A DNA stretch of 64,000 nt from an uncultured Clostridia bacterium (GTDB lineage: Bacteria > Bacillota > Clostridia > TANB77 > CAG-508): positions 1 through 64,000 of the forward strand of contig CALXXZ010000002.1 in assembly GCA_944392805.1 (NCBI GenBank), written 5' to 3'. The notes beneath the pieces are model-generated. The model saw nothing but the letters and a program-made list of their open reading frames with translations, was not told the DNA's origin and made no database searches. The stretch's first letter is position 1. Each line of letters starts with the position of its first letter. The translations under genes and the position numbers were made by a program. This document shows positions 1-8,122 of this stretch, one piece after another.

Positions 1-1139
<1,139 letters not shown>

Positions 1140-1200
1140 TTACTTCCTTTCTTTGAGGTCTTGCCTCATAATATATATTTTTAAATTTAATAACTATTTT

Positions 1201-1680
1201 TTAGTTGGCTACTACTACCATTGAATGGCGTATAACCTTGTTACCAATTTTGTAACCTTTTCTGTATTCTTCTACAATTTCTTGTGCATTTTTATCTGCA
1301 TCTTGAATACTACTTACTGCTTCGTGTAGACTTGGATCAAATGTTTCTCCTACTGCTGGTATTTCTTCTACACCTTTTGATTTTAATATATCTTTAAATT
1401 GTTTTAGTACTAGTTCTACTCCTTTTTTATATTCGACATCTTTAGTTTCTGTTTTTAATGCATTTTCTAAATTGTCTACTATTGGTAGAAATACTTCTAC
1501 TATATCAGCTAATATCGAATTATATAGAGTTTCTCTTTCTTTTCCGCTTCTTTTTTTGAAGTTTTCAAATTCTGCTAATACTCTTTTATATCTATCATTT
1601 AATTCATCTAATTCTTGTTGTTTCGGGTCTATTATGCAATCTTGTTTTTCTTCAACTTTCTTATCTTTTTCTTCTTCCAT
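1201..1680 (-). CDS. grpE: Nucleotide exchange factor GrpE
   Basis: Co-chaperone that releases ADP from DnaK. 159 residues, a little short for the family because the charged N-terminal tail (Glu/Lys-rich, about residues 1-25) is brief. Then comes the long dimerising helix (DELNDRYKRVLAEFENFKKRSGKE, about 25-60) and the C-terminal beta domain with the signature GVEEIPAVGETFDPSLHEAV (about 98-118). It lies 15 bp downstream of hrcA and 67 bp upstream of dnaK, so it is transcribed from the CIRCE-controlled promoter ahead of hrcA. Confidence 0.97.
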   Translation of the reverse strand: MEEEKDKKVEEKQDCIIDPKQQELDELNDRYKRVLAEFENFKKRSGKERETLYNSILADIVEVFLPIVDNLENALKTETKDVEYKKGVELVLKQFKDILKSKGVEEIPAVGETFDPSLHEAVSSIQDADKNAQEIVEEYRKGYKIGNKVIRHSMVVVAN

Positions 1681-1695
1681 CTCTCTACCTTCTTT

Positions 1696-2715
1696 CTATT
1701 CATCTTTTTTTGTGTCATTTCCATTTAATTTTTTACTAATATATTTCATTACTGAAATTACTTTTGCATAATCCATTCTTTTTGGTCCTATTATTCCAAT
1801 TGTTCCCAAATCTTTATTTCCTATTCTATGTTTGAATGTTACTATGCTAAAGTCTTTTAGTTCTTCTTTTTCGTTTTCTTCTCCTATATATACATTTATG
1901 TCTTTTGCAAATCCTGTATTCAACATATCTGCCATTAATTCTTTTTCATCTAATATGTTTACAAAGTTTTTTGCAACTTCTAGACTATTAAATTCTGGTA
2001 ATTCTAATAATCTTGTTGCTCCTTCTAAATGTATACTTTCTTCTTCTACTACTTTTTTCATCTGCTCAATAATTGGCTTAATTAAATTTACACTATAACT
2101 CATTTCATCTACTAAATATTTTTCTAATGGTTTATCAATTTTAGTAATTGGTTGGCCTTTTAATTTATTATTGAACATATAACTTAGTGTCTGAACTTGA
2201 TTCTCTGTAATATCTTCATCGAATTTTATTATTGTTTCTTTTACTAAACCTGTATCTGTTAATATTACTGCCATCATCATTCTACTATTTAGCAGTACAA
2301 ATCTTATATTTTCTATTATTTGTTCATTTGTGTTTGGTCCTATTGCTACTGTTGTGTAGTGTGTTATTTCTGAAATTGTACTTGATGCTATTTGAGTTAT
2401 TTCTTCTATTTGATTTACCTTATTTTCAAGTTTTTCACTTATATATTTTATTTCTTCTAGTGTTATTTTATCTTCTTGTAATAACTCATCTACATAGTAT
2501 CTATATCCTTTTGCTGATGGCACTCTTCCTGCTGATGTATGTGGTTTTTCTAGATATCTCATTTTTTCTAGTTCTGCCATCTCATTTCTTATTGTTGCAC
2601 TACTACATTCTAAACCTTCACAATTCATTATTGCATTTGAACTTACAGGTTCTGCTGTTTGTATATATTCTTCTACAATTGCTTGTAATACTCTTTTTTT
2701 TCTTTCATCTAGCAA
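1696..2715 (-). CDS. hrcA: Heat-inducible transcription repressor HrcA
   Basis: Repressor of class I heat-shock genes; it binds the CIRCE operator and depends on GroE for activity. 339 residues, normal length. The N-terminal winged helix (about residues 1-75) contains SSNAIMN and SSATIRNEMAELEKMRYLEKPH followed by TSAGRVPSAKGYRYYVD, the HrcA hallmark; the rest is the GAF-like dimerisation region. The start is a TTG (2713-2715), supported by an AGGAGGT ribosome site at 2723-2729 with 7 nt spacing; the next in-frame starts lack such a site. First gene of the operon, preceded by two CIRCE-like elements, so autoregulation is expected. Confidence 0.96.
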   Translation of the reverse strand: MLDERKKRVLQAIVEEYIQTAEPVSSNAIMNCEGLECSSATIRNEMAELEKMRYLEKPHTSAGRVPSAKGYRYYVDELLQEDKITLEEIKYISEKLENKVNQIEEITQIASSTISEITHYTTVAIGPNTNEQIIENIRFVLLNSRMMMAVILTDTGLVKETIIKFDEDITENQVQTLSYMFNNKLKGQPITKIDKPLEKYLVDEMSYSVNLIKPIIEQMKKVVEEESIHLEGATRLLELPEFNSLEVAKNFVNILDEKELMADMLNTGFAKDINVYIGEENEKEELKDFSIVTFKHRIGNKDLGTIGIIGPKRMDYAKVISVMKYISKKLNGNDTKKDE

Positions 2716-2731
2716 TTTATAGACCTCCTTT

Positions 2732-2758
2732 TTAGCACTCGATTATGTCGTTTGCTAA
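2732..2758 (-). promoter_or_regulatory. CIRCE-like operator 1 (downstream of the hrcA start point)
   Basis: The plus strand reads TTAGCACTC, 9 nt, then GTTTGCTAA. The left arm matches the CIRCE consensus TTAGCACTC-N9-GAGTGCTAA exactly; the right arm keeps TGCTAA but differs at three outer positions. The 9-nt spacer is correct. It lies just upstream of the hrcA ribosome site, in the transcribed leader, a usual CIRCE place. Confidence 0.8.
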
Positions 2759-2770
2759 TTTACTCCATAT

Positions 2771-2799
2771 ATATTACATTATTTTTTAGCACTTGTCAA
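2771..2799 (-). promoter_or_regulatory. Sigma-A-type promoter of hrcA-grpE-dnaK
   Basis: On the minus strand TTGACA (2794-2799), a 17-bp spacer and TAATAT (2771-2776). It sits between and partly under the two CIRCE-like operators and points at hrcA. Confidence 0.75.
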
Positions 2800-2812
2800 T
2801 AGTTTTTGCTAA
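2786..2812 (-). promoter_or_regulatory. CIRCE-like operator 2 (overlaps the -35 box)
   Basis: TTAGCACTT-N9-TTTTGCTAA, again a 9-9-9 layout with one good arm and one degenerate arm. The -35 hexamer at 2794-2799 lies inside it, so a bound HrcA dimer would block RNA polymerase. Two degenerate operators flanking one promoter may together replace a single perfect one. Confidence 0.7.
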
Positions 2813-2826
2813 TTTTTTGAATTTTT

Positions 2827-3147
2827 TTTACCAGAGGGACACTCTTTTTGGTAAAAAATCTTACCAAGGGGACACTCTTTATTTATGAATTTATATAAAT
2901 ATAATTAAAATAAATGGAAGTGTTTTGTATATCTAAACTTGAAGCTAAGAAATTAAAGAAAAAACGATGAGGAATGTTCAATTTCACATTGAAAGAGGCT
3001 CATCGTTTTTTCTTATAATTTCTGCAAAAGTTTAGCTTATCCAAAATACTGGAATGTTTTTAATTATATTTATATGAATTTATTATAATATCAAGGACTG
3101 TCCCTTTGGTAAAAAAAGTTACCAAAATGAGTGTCCCCCTGGTTAAA
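2827..3147. repeat. 320-bp nested inverted-repeat element with GGGACACTC boxes
   Basis: This fills the 427-bp gap between hrcA and hemW; no gene is seen in it. Each end carries two boxes (ACCAGAGGGACACTC and CCAAGGGGACACTC on the left; the inverse on the right). Inside, complementary blocks nest in order: AATTTATATAAATATAATT with its inverse near 3060-3082, CTAAACTT/AAGTTTAG, and a central AAAAAACGATGA/TCATCGTTTTTT stem around 2960-3012. The whole could fold into one long hairpin. The right end supplies the hemW stop codon TAA (3143-3145). The boxes are a variant of the GGACCGTCCC family found elsewhere in the window. A non-autonomous, REP/MITE-like element is the likely nature. Confidence 0.7.
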
Positions 3148-4276
3148 CAAATTCCTCCCAAACCAAATTAGCTAAATCAATTCCCTTATTAGTCAATTTA
3201 ATAACATCCTCATCTATCTCTATTAGTCCTTCATCTGAAAGCTTACTTAACTCATTTCTATATAAATATATCGGATTATCTCCAAACATATTTTTAAATT
3301 CACTTATTTTAATTCCATCGATTTTTCTAAGCCCTAAAAGCATGTACTCTTTTTTCTTATCAACTTCATTTTGAACTTCATGTACTGTTCTGTTATTTTC
3401 AGGAAGTCCTGACTCAATATTCTCAACATATTTTTCTAGACTTTCTGTATTAGAATATCTAACACTATCTATATAAGAGTGTGATGCAACTCCAAACCCT
3501 ATATAATCTTTTTGGTTCCAACAATCCAAATTATGCTTTGATTCAAAACCTTTTCTAGCAAAATTAGAAATTTCATAATGATGGAATCCATTTAGTTCTA
3601 ATGTATTTTTCACATACCAATACATATTTCTTTCAAGTTCCTCCTCAGGAAGTATTAATTCATTTTTTTCTATTTTACTAGCAATTGGTGTATTTTCTTC
3701 TACAATTAATGAATACACTGAAATATGTTCTGGCTGTAATTCTAATACTTTTTCAAGACTTTCCTTTAAATCTGAAATTTTTTGACCTGGAAGCCCTAAC
3801 ATCAAATCTACATTGATATTTTTAAATCCAACTTTTCTTGCCATTTTATACGTTTCTAAAAATTGTTCGTAATTGTGAATTCTTCCTATCATTTTTAATA
3901 AATTGTCTTGAGTACTTTGCAAACCTATGCTCAATCTGTTTATCCCGCAATTCTTATATTCTTTTAATTTTTCTAATGTGACTGTTCCAGGATTTACTTC
4001 AATCGTTATTTCCGCTTCTTTTGAAATATTTTTATTTTTTATCTCTTCTAAAATTTCTTTTATATATTTTGCTTCTATATATGAAGGTGTACCTCCCCCA
4101 ATATATATAGTAACAATTTCTGATTTTATTTCTTGTAATTGAATTTCTTTTTTTACTGCTTGTATATATTTTTCTATTAAATCATTTTTATTACAATATG
4201 AAACAAAATCACAATAATAACATTTCTGCTTACAAAATGGAATATGTACATATATACCTATCTGATTATTTTTCAT
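3143..4276 (-). CDS. hemW: Radical SAM heme chaperone HemW
   Basis: 377 residues, typical for HemW, the heme-binding relative of oxygen-independent coproporphyrinogen oxidase. The N-terminus has the 4Fe-4S/SAM motif C-x3-C-x2-C (CKQKCYYC, about residues 15-22) followed by the F.SYC element; GGGTPS (about 61-66) and the TIM-barrel motif NRLSIGLQS follow. The C-terminal HemN_C domain is present (GFGVASHSY, MLLGLR.DGI). The start overlaps the end of whiA by 11 bp, indicating translational coupling in prmC-whiA-hemW. Many such proteins are annotated as HemN, but the Cys motif and length fit HemW. Confidence 0.93.
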   Translation of the reverse strand: MKNNQIGIYVHIPFCKQKCYYCDFVSYCNKNDLIEKYIQAVKKEIQLQEIKSEIVTIYIGGGTPSYIEAKYIKEILEEIKNKNISKEAEITIEVNPGTVTLEKLKEYKNCGINRLSIGLQSTQDNLLKMIGRIHNYEQFLETYKMARKVGFKNINVDLMLGLPGQKISDLKESLEKVLELQPEHISVYSLIVEENTPIASKIEKNELILPEEELERNMYWYVKNTLELNGFHHYEISNFARKGFESKHNLDCWNQKDYIGFGVASHSYIDSVRYSNTESLEKYVENIESGLPENNRTVHEVQNEVDKKKEYMLLGLRKIDGIKISEFKNMFGDNPIYLYRNELSKLSDEGLIEIDEDVIKLTNKGIDLANLVWEEFV

Positions 4277-5108
4277 CTGCTATCTCCATTATCTTTTTTA
4301 ATCTATAATTTACACCTGATTTTCCAAGAGGTTCTTTTAACATTTGGCCTAATTCAGTCAAATTTGCATTAGGATTATTTATTCTTAATGTTGCTATCTC
4401 TTTTAAATTTTCTGGTAATTTTTCAAACTTATGATTTTCTTTTAACTTCTTAATTGCTTCTATCTGTTCTATTGAAGCATTCATTGTTTTGTTTAAATTT
4501 GCTGATTCACAATTTACTAATCTATTTATTTTGTTATTCATTTCTCTTTGTACTCGTATTTCTTCAAATTTTAATACTGATTTATTTGCACCTATTAATG
4601 CAAGAAATTTTGAGATTTCTTCTCCATCTTTTATATAAATTGAATATTCATTATTTTTTTCTATTATATTTACTTTTATTTCAAATTTTTCTAGTTCTTG
4701 TTTTAAAATTTGGGCATTTTCAAGATGTTTTATTCCAATTTCTAAATGATATTTCTTTTCAGGATTATTTATTGAACCACTTCCTAAATATACTCCTCTT
4801 ATTACCCACCTAGCTTGTTCTTGTGTTAAATTATCTATTTCTATTTTTATTAAATCTTTTGTTTTTACAGTTATTGTAAATATCTTTCCTTGTATTGTAA
4901 TACCATAGTTGTTAATATTCATATTATTTAATAGTCTAGAAAATCTGTTTATATTATATTCATTTTCAGTATTGAATCTGGTCTCTGTTTTTTCTTGATT
5001 TACATTGTTACTAATTAAATAACCCATTAATTCATATTTTACAGCTTCTTTGTTTGATAAATTCTCAGTTTTACTTAATTCCTCTTTTAATTCTTTTGAA
5101 AAAGACAT
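4266..5108 (-). CDS. whiA: DNA-binding protein WhiA
   Basis: 280 residues. WhiA combines a LAGLIDADG-homing-endonuclease-like N-terminal fold with a C-terminal helix-turn-helix; in Gram-positive bacteria it affects cell division and chromosome segregation (sporulation in Streptomyces). Visible here: N-terminal SFSKELKEELS, the middle VIRGVYLGSGSINNPEKKYHLE (equivalent to the usual AFLRGAFL.GGS.NDP element), and the C-terminal ATLRINNPNANLTELGQ with KSGVNYRLKKI, the HTH signature. Slightly short against the 300-320 typical length. The start ATG at 5106-5108 has an AGGAGG site overlapping the prmC stop. Confidence 0.92.
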   Translation of the reverse strand: MSFSKELKEELSKTENLSNKEAVKYELMGYLISNNVNQEKTETRFNTENEYNINRFSRLLNNMNINNYGITIQGKIFTITVKTKDLIKIEIDNLTQEQARWVIRGVYLGSGSINNPEKKYHLEIGIKHLENAQILKQELEKFEIKVNIIEKNNEYSIYIKDGEEISKFLALIGANKSVLKFEEIRVQREMNNKINRLVNCESANLNKTMNASIEQIEAIKKLKENHKFEKLPENLKEIATLRINNPNANLTELGQMLKEPLGKSGVNYRLKKIMEIADEK

Positions 5109-5109
5109 T

Positions 5110-5958
5110 TTATCCTCCTACTCTTGTTACTATCACTCTGTCATTACCATATAAATCTTTTTTACAATATGTATTTTTATATTTTTTTTCATTTTCTATT
5201 ATTTCTATTACTTTTTCTTTTTGGTCATATCCTATTTCTAAGCATAAATAACTATCTAATTTTAAATGTTCAATTCCTTGTTTTACAATTTTTCTATAAA
5301 AATCAAGTCCATCATATCCTCCATCTAGTGCTATTTGAGGTTCTTTTTGTACTTCATTACTTAAATATTTTATATCTTCTTTTTTTATATATGGTGGATT
5401 TGATACTATAATATCAAATTTGTTTCCTTTTATTTTTTCAAATAAATCTGATTTTATAAATTTTATCTGTTTGTCTACTTGCTGTTTTTTAGCATTTTTT
5501 TGAGCTATTTCTAATGCTTTTGTACTTATATCTACTGCATATATTTTTGCATTTGGAACATATTTGGCAATCGATATTCCTATTGCTCCACTTCCTGTAC
5601 ATAAGTCTAATATTTGTGGTTCTTTTATATTTTTAGCTATTTTTATTACTTCTTCTACTAATACTTCTGTATCTTGCCTTGGTATTAATACATTTTCATC
5701 TACATAAAAGTCCATTTTCATAAATTCTTGTGTGTGTGTTATGTGTTGTAGTGGTATTCCTTGTATTAATTTGTCTATATTTACAAAATATTCCCATTGT
5801 TGTTTTGGCGTAATTTCTTCTTTATCATATACTATTAAGTATTGTCTTGGTTTGTCTAAAACGTATTGTAATAGTAATCTTGCCTTTAGTTTTGGACTTT
5901 CTATCTGATTATTTTTTAACATTATTGTTCCTTTATTTTGTGCTTCTTTTATTGTCAT
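5110..5958 (-). CDS. prmC: Peptide chain release factor N5-glutamine methyltransferase PrmC (HemK)
   Basis: Methylates the Gln of the GGQ motif in release factors RF1/RF2. 282 residues, normal length. N-terminal helical RF-binding domain to about residue 80 with the family element IPLQHITHTQEFM, then a Rossmann SAM domain with LDLCTGSGAIGISIA (about 120-134) and the catalytic NPPY (IIVSNPPYI, about 182-190). The ATG follows a strong GGAGGTGGT site. First gene of prmC-whiA-hemW. In Clostridia prmC more often lies next to prfA, which is not in this window. Confidence 0.94.
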   Translation of the reverse strand: MTIKEAQNKGTIMLKNNQIESPKLKARLLLQYVLDKPRQYLIVYDKEEITPKQQWEYFVNIDKLIQGIPLQHITHTQEFMKMDFYVDENVLIPRQDTEVLVEEVIKIAKNIKEPQILDLCTGSGAIGISIAKYVPNAKIYAVDISTKALEIAQKNAKKQQVDKQIKFIKSDLFEKIKGNKFDIIVSNPPYIKKEDIKYLSNEVQKEPQIALDGGYDGLDFYRKIVKQGIEHLKLDSYLCLEIGYDQKEKVIEIIENEKKYKNTYCKKDLYGNDRVIVTRVGG

Positions 5959-6015
5959 TTAATACCACCTCCATTTTCTACTTATACTATATAACATAAA
6001 TTATTTTTTTTCAAG

Positions 6016-6208
6016 TGTTAAAAGGGGACGGTCCTGTTTGGTGCATTTAATAAAAACATTAGAAAAGTTTATATATTACTATTCCATAGCAAAAACATAT
6101 TCTGGGTCTTCGTCGGGGGTCTTTGCTTTATTTCATAGTAATATATAAACTTTTCATTAATATTTATAAATAAAAAAATGCACCAAACAGGACCGTCCCC
6201 TTTTGACA
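6016..6208. repeat. 193-bp inverted-repeat element: GGACGGTCC termini around the GTCGGGGG hairpin (copy A)
   Basis: The ends are perfect 29-bp inverted repeats (AAAAGGGGACGGTCCTGTTT then GGTGCATTT, and the inverse at 6177-6205). Inside, 6055-6159, is the hairpin family described in the findings: AAAGTTTATATATTACTAT pairs with its exact inverse, an inner AGCAAA/TTTGCT stem, and a GC-rich core with TTCGTCGGGGGTCTT. It fills the space between prmC and veg and ends 12 bp from the veg stop codon. No transposase is present, so this is a non-autonomous element or a structured RNA region. Confidence 0.8.
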
Positions 6209-6236
6209 AAAAAAGAACAACTATACAAGTTGCTCT
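6207..6236 (-). terminator. Intrinsic terminator of veg, overlapping its stop codon
   Basis: Minus strand: AGAGCAACT, loop TGTAT, AGTTGTTCT, then seven T. The stem contains the last codons of veg; the T-tract directly adjoins the end of repeat copy A. Confidence 0.8.
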
Positions 6237-6529
6237 TTAACTCTTCTTCTTTTACCTTCCATTACAAGTGGTGGTAACAATGGACTATATCCATTTCCAT
6301 CAAATACATCTACTTCAACAGTTCTAGTAAGTAAATCAGTATATGTATATGACGCAGTTCTATCATTTTCTTCATATTTTACTACGAAAATATTAGGATA
6401 TGCTTTTTCTATTGTACCTTCTTTTTCAAATTCCTTACTTCTTCCTAATGAACCTTTAACAATTATCTTTTGACCTACTTTATCTAAAATATCTGTTTTT
6501 AGATTTGTTATGTCAGTCTTACAAATCAT
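6221..6529 (-). CDS. veg: Veg family protein
   Basis: 102 residues. Matches the small, highly expressed Veg family of Bacillota (DUF1021, SH3-like barrel), which in Bacillus subtilis stimulates biofilm gene expression. Visible family features: DIKTDILDKVGQKIIVK at the start, GRSKEFEKEGTIEKAYPNIFVVKY in the middle and ASYTYTDLLTRTVEV. A C-terminal extension (SPLLPPLVMEGKRRRVKEQLV) goes beyond the Bacillus protein. It lies directly downstream of yabG, as in Bacillus, and has its own near-consensus promoter and terminator. The four-repeat array at 6660-6703 lies upstream of that promoter. Confidence 0.9.
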   Translation of the reverse strand: MICKTDITNLKTDILDKVGQKIIVKGSLGRSKEFEKEGTIEKAYPNIFVVKYEENDRTASYTYTDLLTRTVEVDVFDGNGYSPLLPPLVMEGKRRRVKEQLV

Positions 6530-6559
6530 TAAATCACCTACTTTGCTTAAGATGACTTG

Positions 6560-6588
6560 AGTATATCATTTGTAGGTGATTTTGTCAA
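6560..6588 (-). promoter_or_regulatory. Strong sigma-A promoter of veg
   Basis: Minus strand TTGACA (6583-6588), 17-bp spacer, TATACT (6560-6565), about 30 bp ahead of the veg start. A second TTGACA-like hexamer lies about 20 bp further upstream. Confidence 0.8.
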
Positions 6589-6659
6589 AGCTTGGATTTT
6601 TTTGTCAAATCCATCAATCGCTTTGTTTTCAGGTGTTTCAACCATGTTAGTTCGCTTTG

Positions 6660-6703
6660 TTACATTTATATTACATTTGTGTTACAAAAATATTACACTA
6701 CTT
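6660..6703. promoter_or_regulatory. Array 1 of four 11-bp direct repeats (TTACATTTATA type)
   Basis: Four consecutive 11-mers: TTACATTTATA, TTACATTTGTG, TTACAAAAATA, TTACACTACTT. The array overlaps the yabG stop codon and lies about 70 bp upstream of the veg -35 box. Two further four-unit arrays are at 34047-34090 and 42798-42841. The one-helical-turn spacing suggests cooperative binding of a regulator to one DNA face; the last unit here is the most degenerate. Confidence 0.55.
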
Positions 6704-7503
6704 TTTCCTCTAGCTCCTAGCCCATTTATTCCCTTTTTTCCATCTCTTAATTCTGTTGAAAAATCATCTATTGTTATATATTTATTTTTGTCTGCAATAG
6801 CAACATTTTTAGCAACTATAAGTGGATCTAGAAAGTCTATTAATATTCGTGCAGGTGATGACGCAAAATTTGCTCCTGCATCCATTAATGCTTCAAAATA
6901 ACTTTGACATGCGCCTGCAAATATTACTAATTTTTTACCATTTACTTCATCATATTTTCTTGCTTCTTTTACTGTTTCAATAAAATGTCTTGAGTTTCTA
7001 TAGTTAAATATATCTTTATATCTTGCACCGTTTTTTATCATTCCATCATGTCCTGTTATAACTAAAATATCTGGTTTATATATCGAAAGTAATCTATATA
7101 CTGCTCTTGGCTGTCTATTTTCTGGTATGTTTTTAACTATAGCATTTAATCCCATTTTGTTATAATACATTATTGATTTTTGACTATATTTTTTGTCTCC
7201 ATCTAAATGTAATATTTTTCCCGTATAAATAATTTCTTTTTGTCTATTCTCACTTTTGGGTAAGCCTTCTTTTATTTTATTTTTTATTCTGTTCTCTAAT
7301 TCCTTCTCACATCTATTATGTTCTTCTTTAGTCGCTAATTGCAAATCTTCTATTGGGGCATCAGCTTCAATTCTTACATCTATTCCTTTTAATATTGCGA
7401 TTTTTTGCCCATTTGATAGTTTCAAAATTCTTTTTATTTTAAATAATATATCATTTCCATATGAGTTTCTAGTAACTATATCACCTTTTCTTATTTCATT
7501 CAT
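6682..7503 (-). CDS. yabG: Sporulation-specific protease YabG (peptidase family U57)
   Basis: 273 residues. YabG is the late, mother-cell protease that trims spore coat proteins. Family features: N-terminal KGDIVTRNSYGNDILFKI, the central ILHLDGDKKY and LLSIYKPDILVITGHDGM, and the C-terminal NYRNSRHFIETVKEAR, FAGACQSYFEALMDAGANFASSP and KKGINGLGARG. I place the start at the ATG 7501-7503, which has a GAGGTGATAAT ribosome site, not at an upstream in-frame codon. Next gene is veg, the Bacillus order. In the family the candidate catalytic residues include conserved His and Cys, here in ITGHDG and GACQS. Confidence 0.92.
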   Translation of the reverse strand: MNEIRKGDIVTRNSYGNDILFKIKRILKLSNGQKIAILKGIDVRIEADAPIEDLQLATKEEHNRCEKELENRIKNKIKEGLPKSENRQKEIIYTGKILHLDGDKKYSQKSIMYYNKMGLNAIVKNIPENRQPRAVYRLLSIYKPDILVITGHDGMIKNGARYKDIFNYRNSRHFIETVKEARKYDEVNGKKLVIFAGACQSYFEALMDAGANFASSPARILIDFLDPLIVAKNVAIADKNKYITIDDFSTELRDGKKGINGLGARGKSSVIFL

Positions 7504-7583
7504 ATTATCACCTCTATATTTTCGGCTATTATAATATATGATGTTTTTTAATATTTGTTTACATAATTTTATTGTTGATATCA

Positions 7584-7608
7584 TAAAAAGCAGCTTATAG
7601 CTGCTTTT
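7584..7608 (-). terminator. Intrinsic terminator
   Basis: Minus strand AAAAGCAGC, TATAA loop, GCTGCTTTTT, 12 bp after the stop of the gene at 7620-8120. It isolates that gene from yabG. Confidence 0.8.
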
Positions 7609-7619
7609 ATTGAATATTT

Positions 7620-8120
7620 TTATTTATTATTTTGATTTATATATTTATTTATTTCACTAGCGGAACTGATATAACCATATGCTCCCACTTCCATAAAGCC
7701 TTCATTTTTAGGTACCCATAAATAATTTTCTTCATCTTCTTTTAACGAAAAATATATAGAAAATTTATCATATTTATATTCTAACCAACTATTAGGGGTG
7801 TCTTCATCTAGTCCGGTTATCGCTGTTTTTAGTAATCCCCATTTACTAATGCTTCTTGTCCTATTTAAATTAACTATTTCTTCATATTCTTTAGTGCCTC
7901 TATTTATAATTTTTTTATTGCCATCAATATAATATATAATTTGTTCTGGATTTTCAATTTCTTCAAGACTTTTTATTTTAGATGTTTTTACAAATTCAAA
8001 AACTTCATTATTAGATGACTCTTTATTATCTTTTGTTCTATTTCTATAAATTACAAATATAATTAAAACAATAATAATTATTGCTACTATCGCTATTAAA
8101 ATTTTATTAAAATTCTTCAT
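7620..8120 (-). CDS. Small membrane-anchored protein of unknown function
   Basis: 166 residues from the ATG at 8118-8120; an ATG at 8133-8135, overlapping the end of the preceding gene, would add five residues, and neither has a clear ribosome site. One transmembrane segment near the N-terminus (residues about 7-27: LIAIVAIIIIVLIIFVIYR), then an exported or outward domain with many charged residues, WGLLKTAITGLDEDTPNSWLEYKY and a C-terminal GYISSASEINKYI. I do not recognise the family. It overlaps or abuts the caspase-like gene upstream and is probably translated with it, so the two may act together at the envelope. Confidence 0.7.
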   Translation of the reverse strand: MKNFNKILIAIVAIIIIVLIIFVIYRNRTKDNKESSNNEVFEFVKTSKIKSLEEIENPEQIIYYIDGNKKIINRGTKEYEEIVNLNRTRSISKWGLLKTAITGLDEDTPNSWLEYKYDKFSIYFSLKEDEENYLWVPKNEGFMEVGAYGYISSASEINKYINQNNK

Positions 8121-8122
8121 TT

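Noticed and set aside
2232..2735. 167-residue Leu/Phe/Tyr-rich plus-strand frame
   Set aside because: Antisense of hrcA in very AT-rich DNA. Similar Leu-rich antisense frames (e.g. 55055-55666 over mutS, 49262-49462, 13707-13961) have no ribosome site and look like membrane proteins only because reversed Lys/Glu/Asn codons read as Leu/Phe/Ile.
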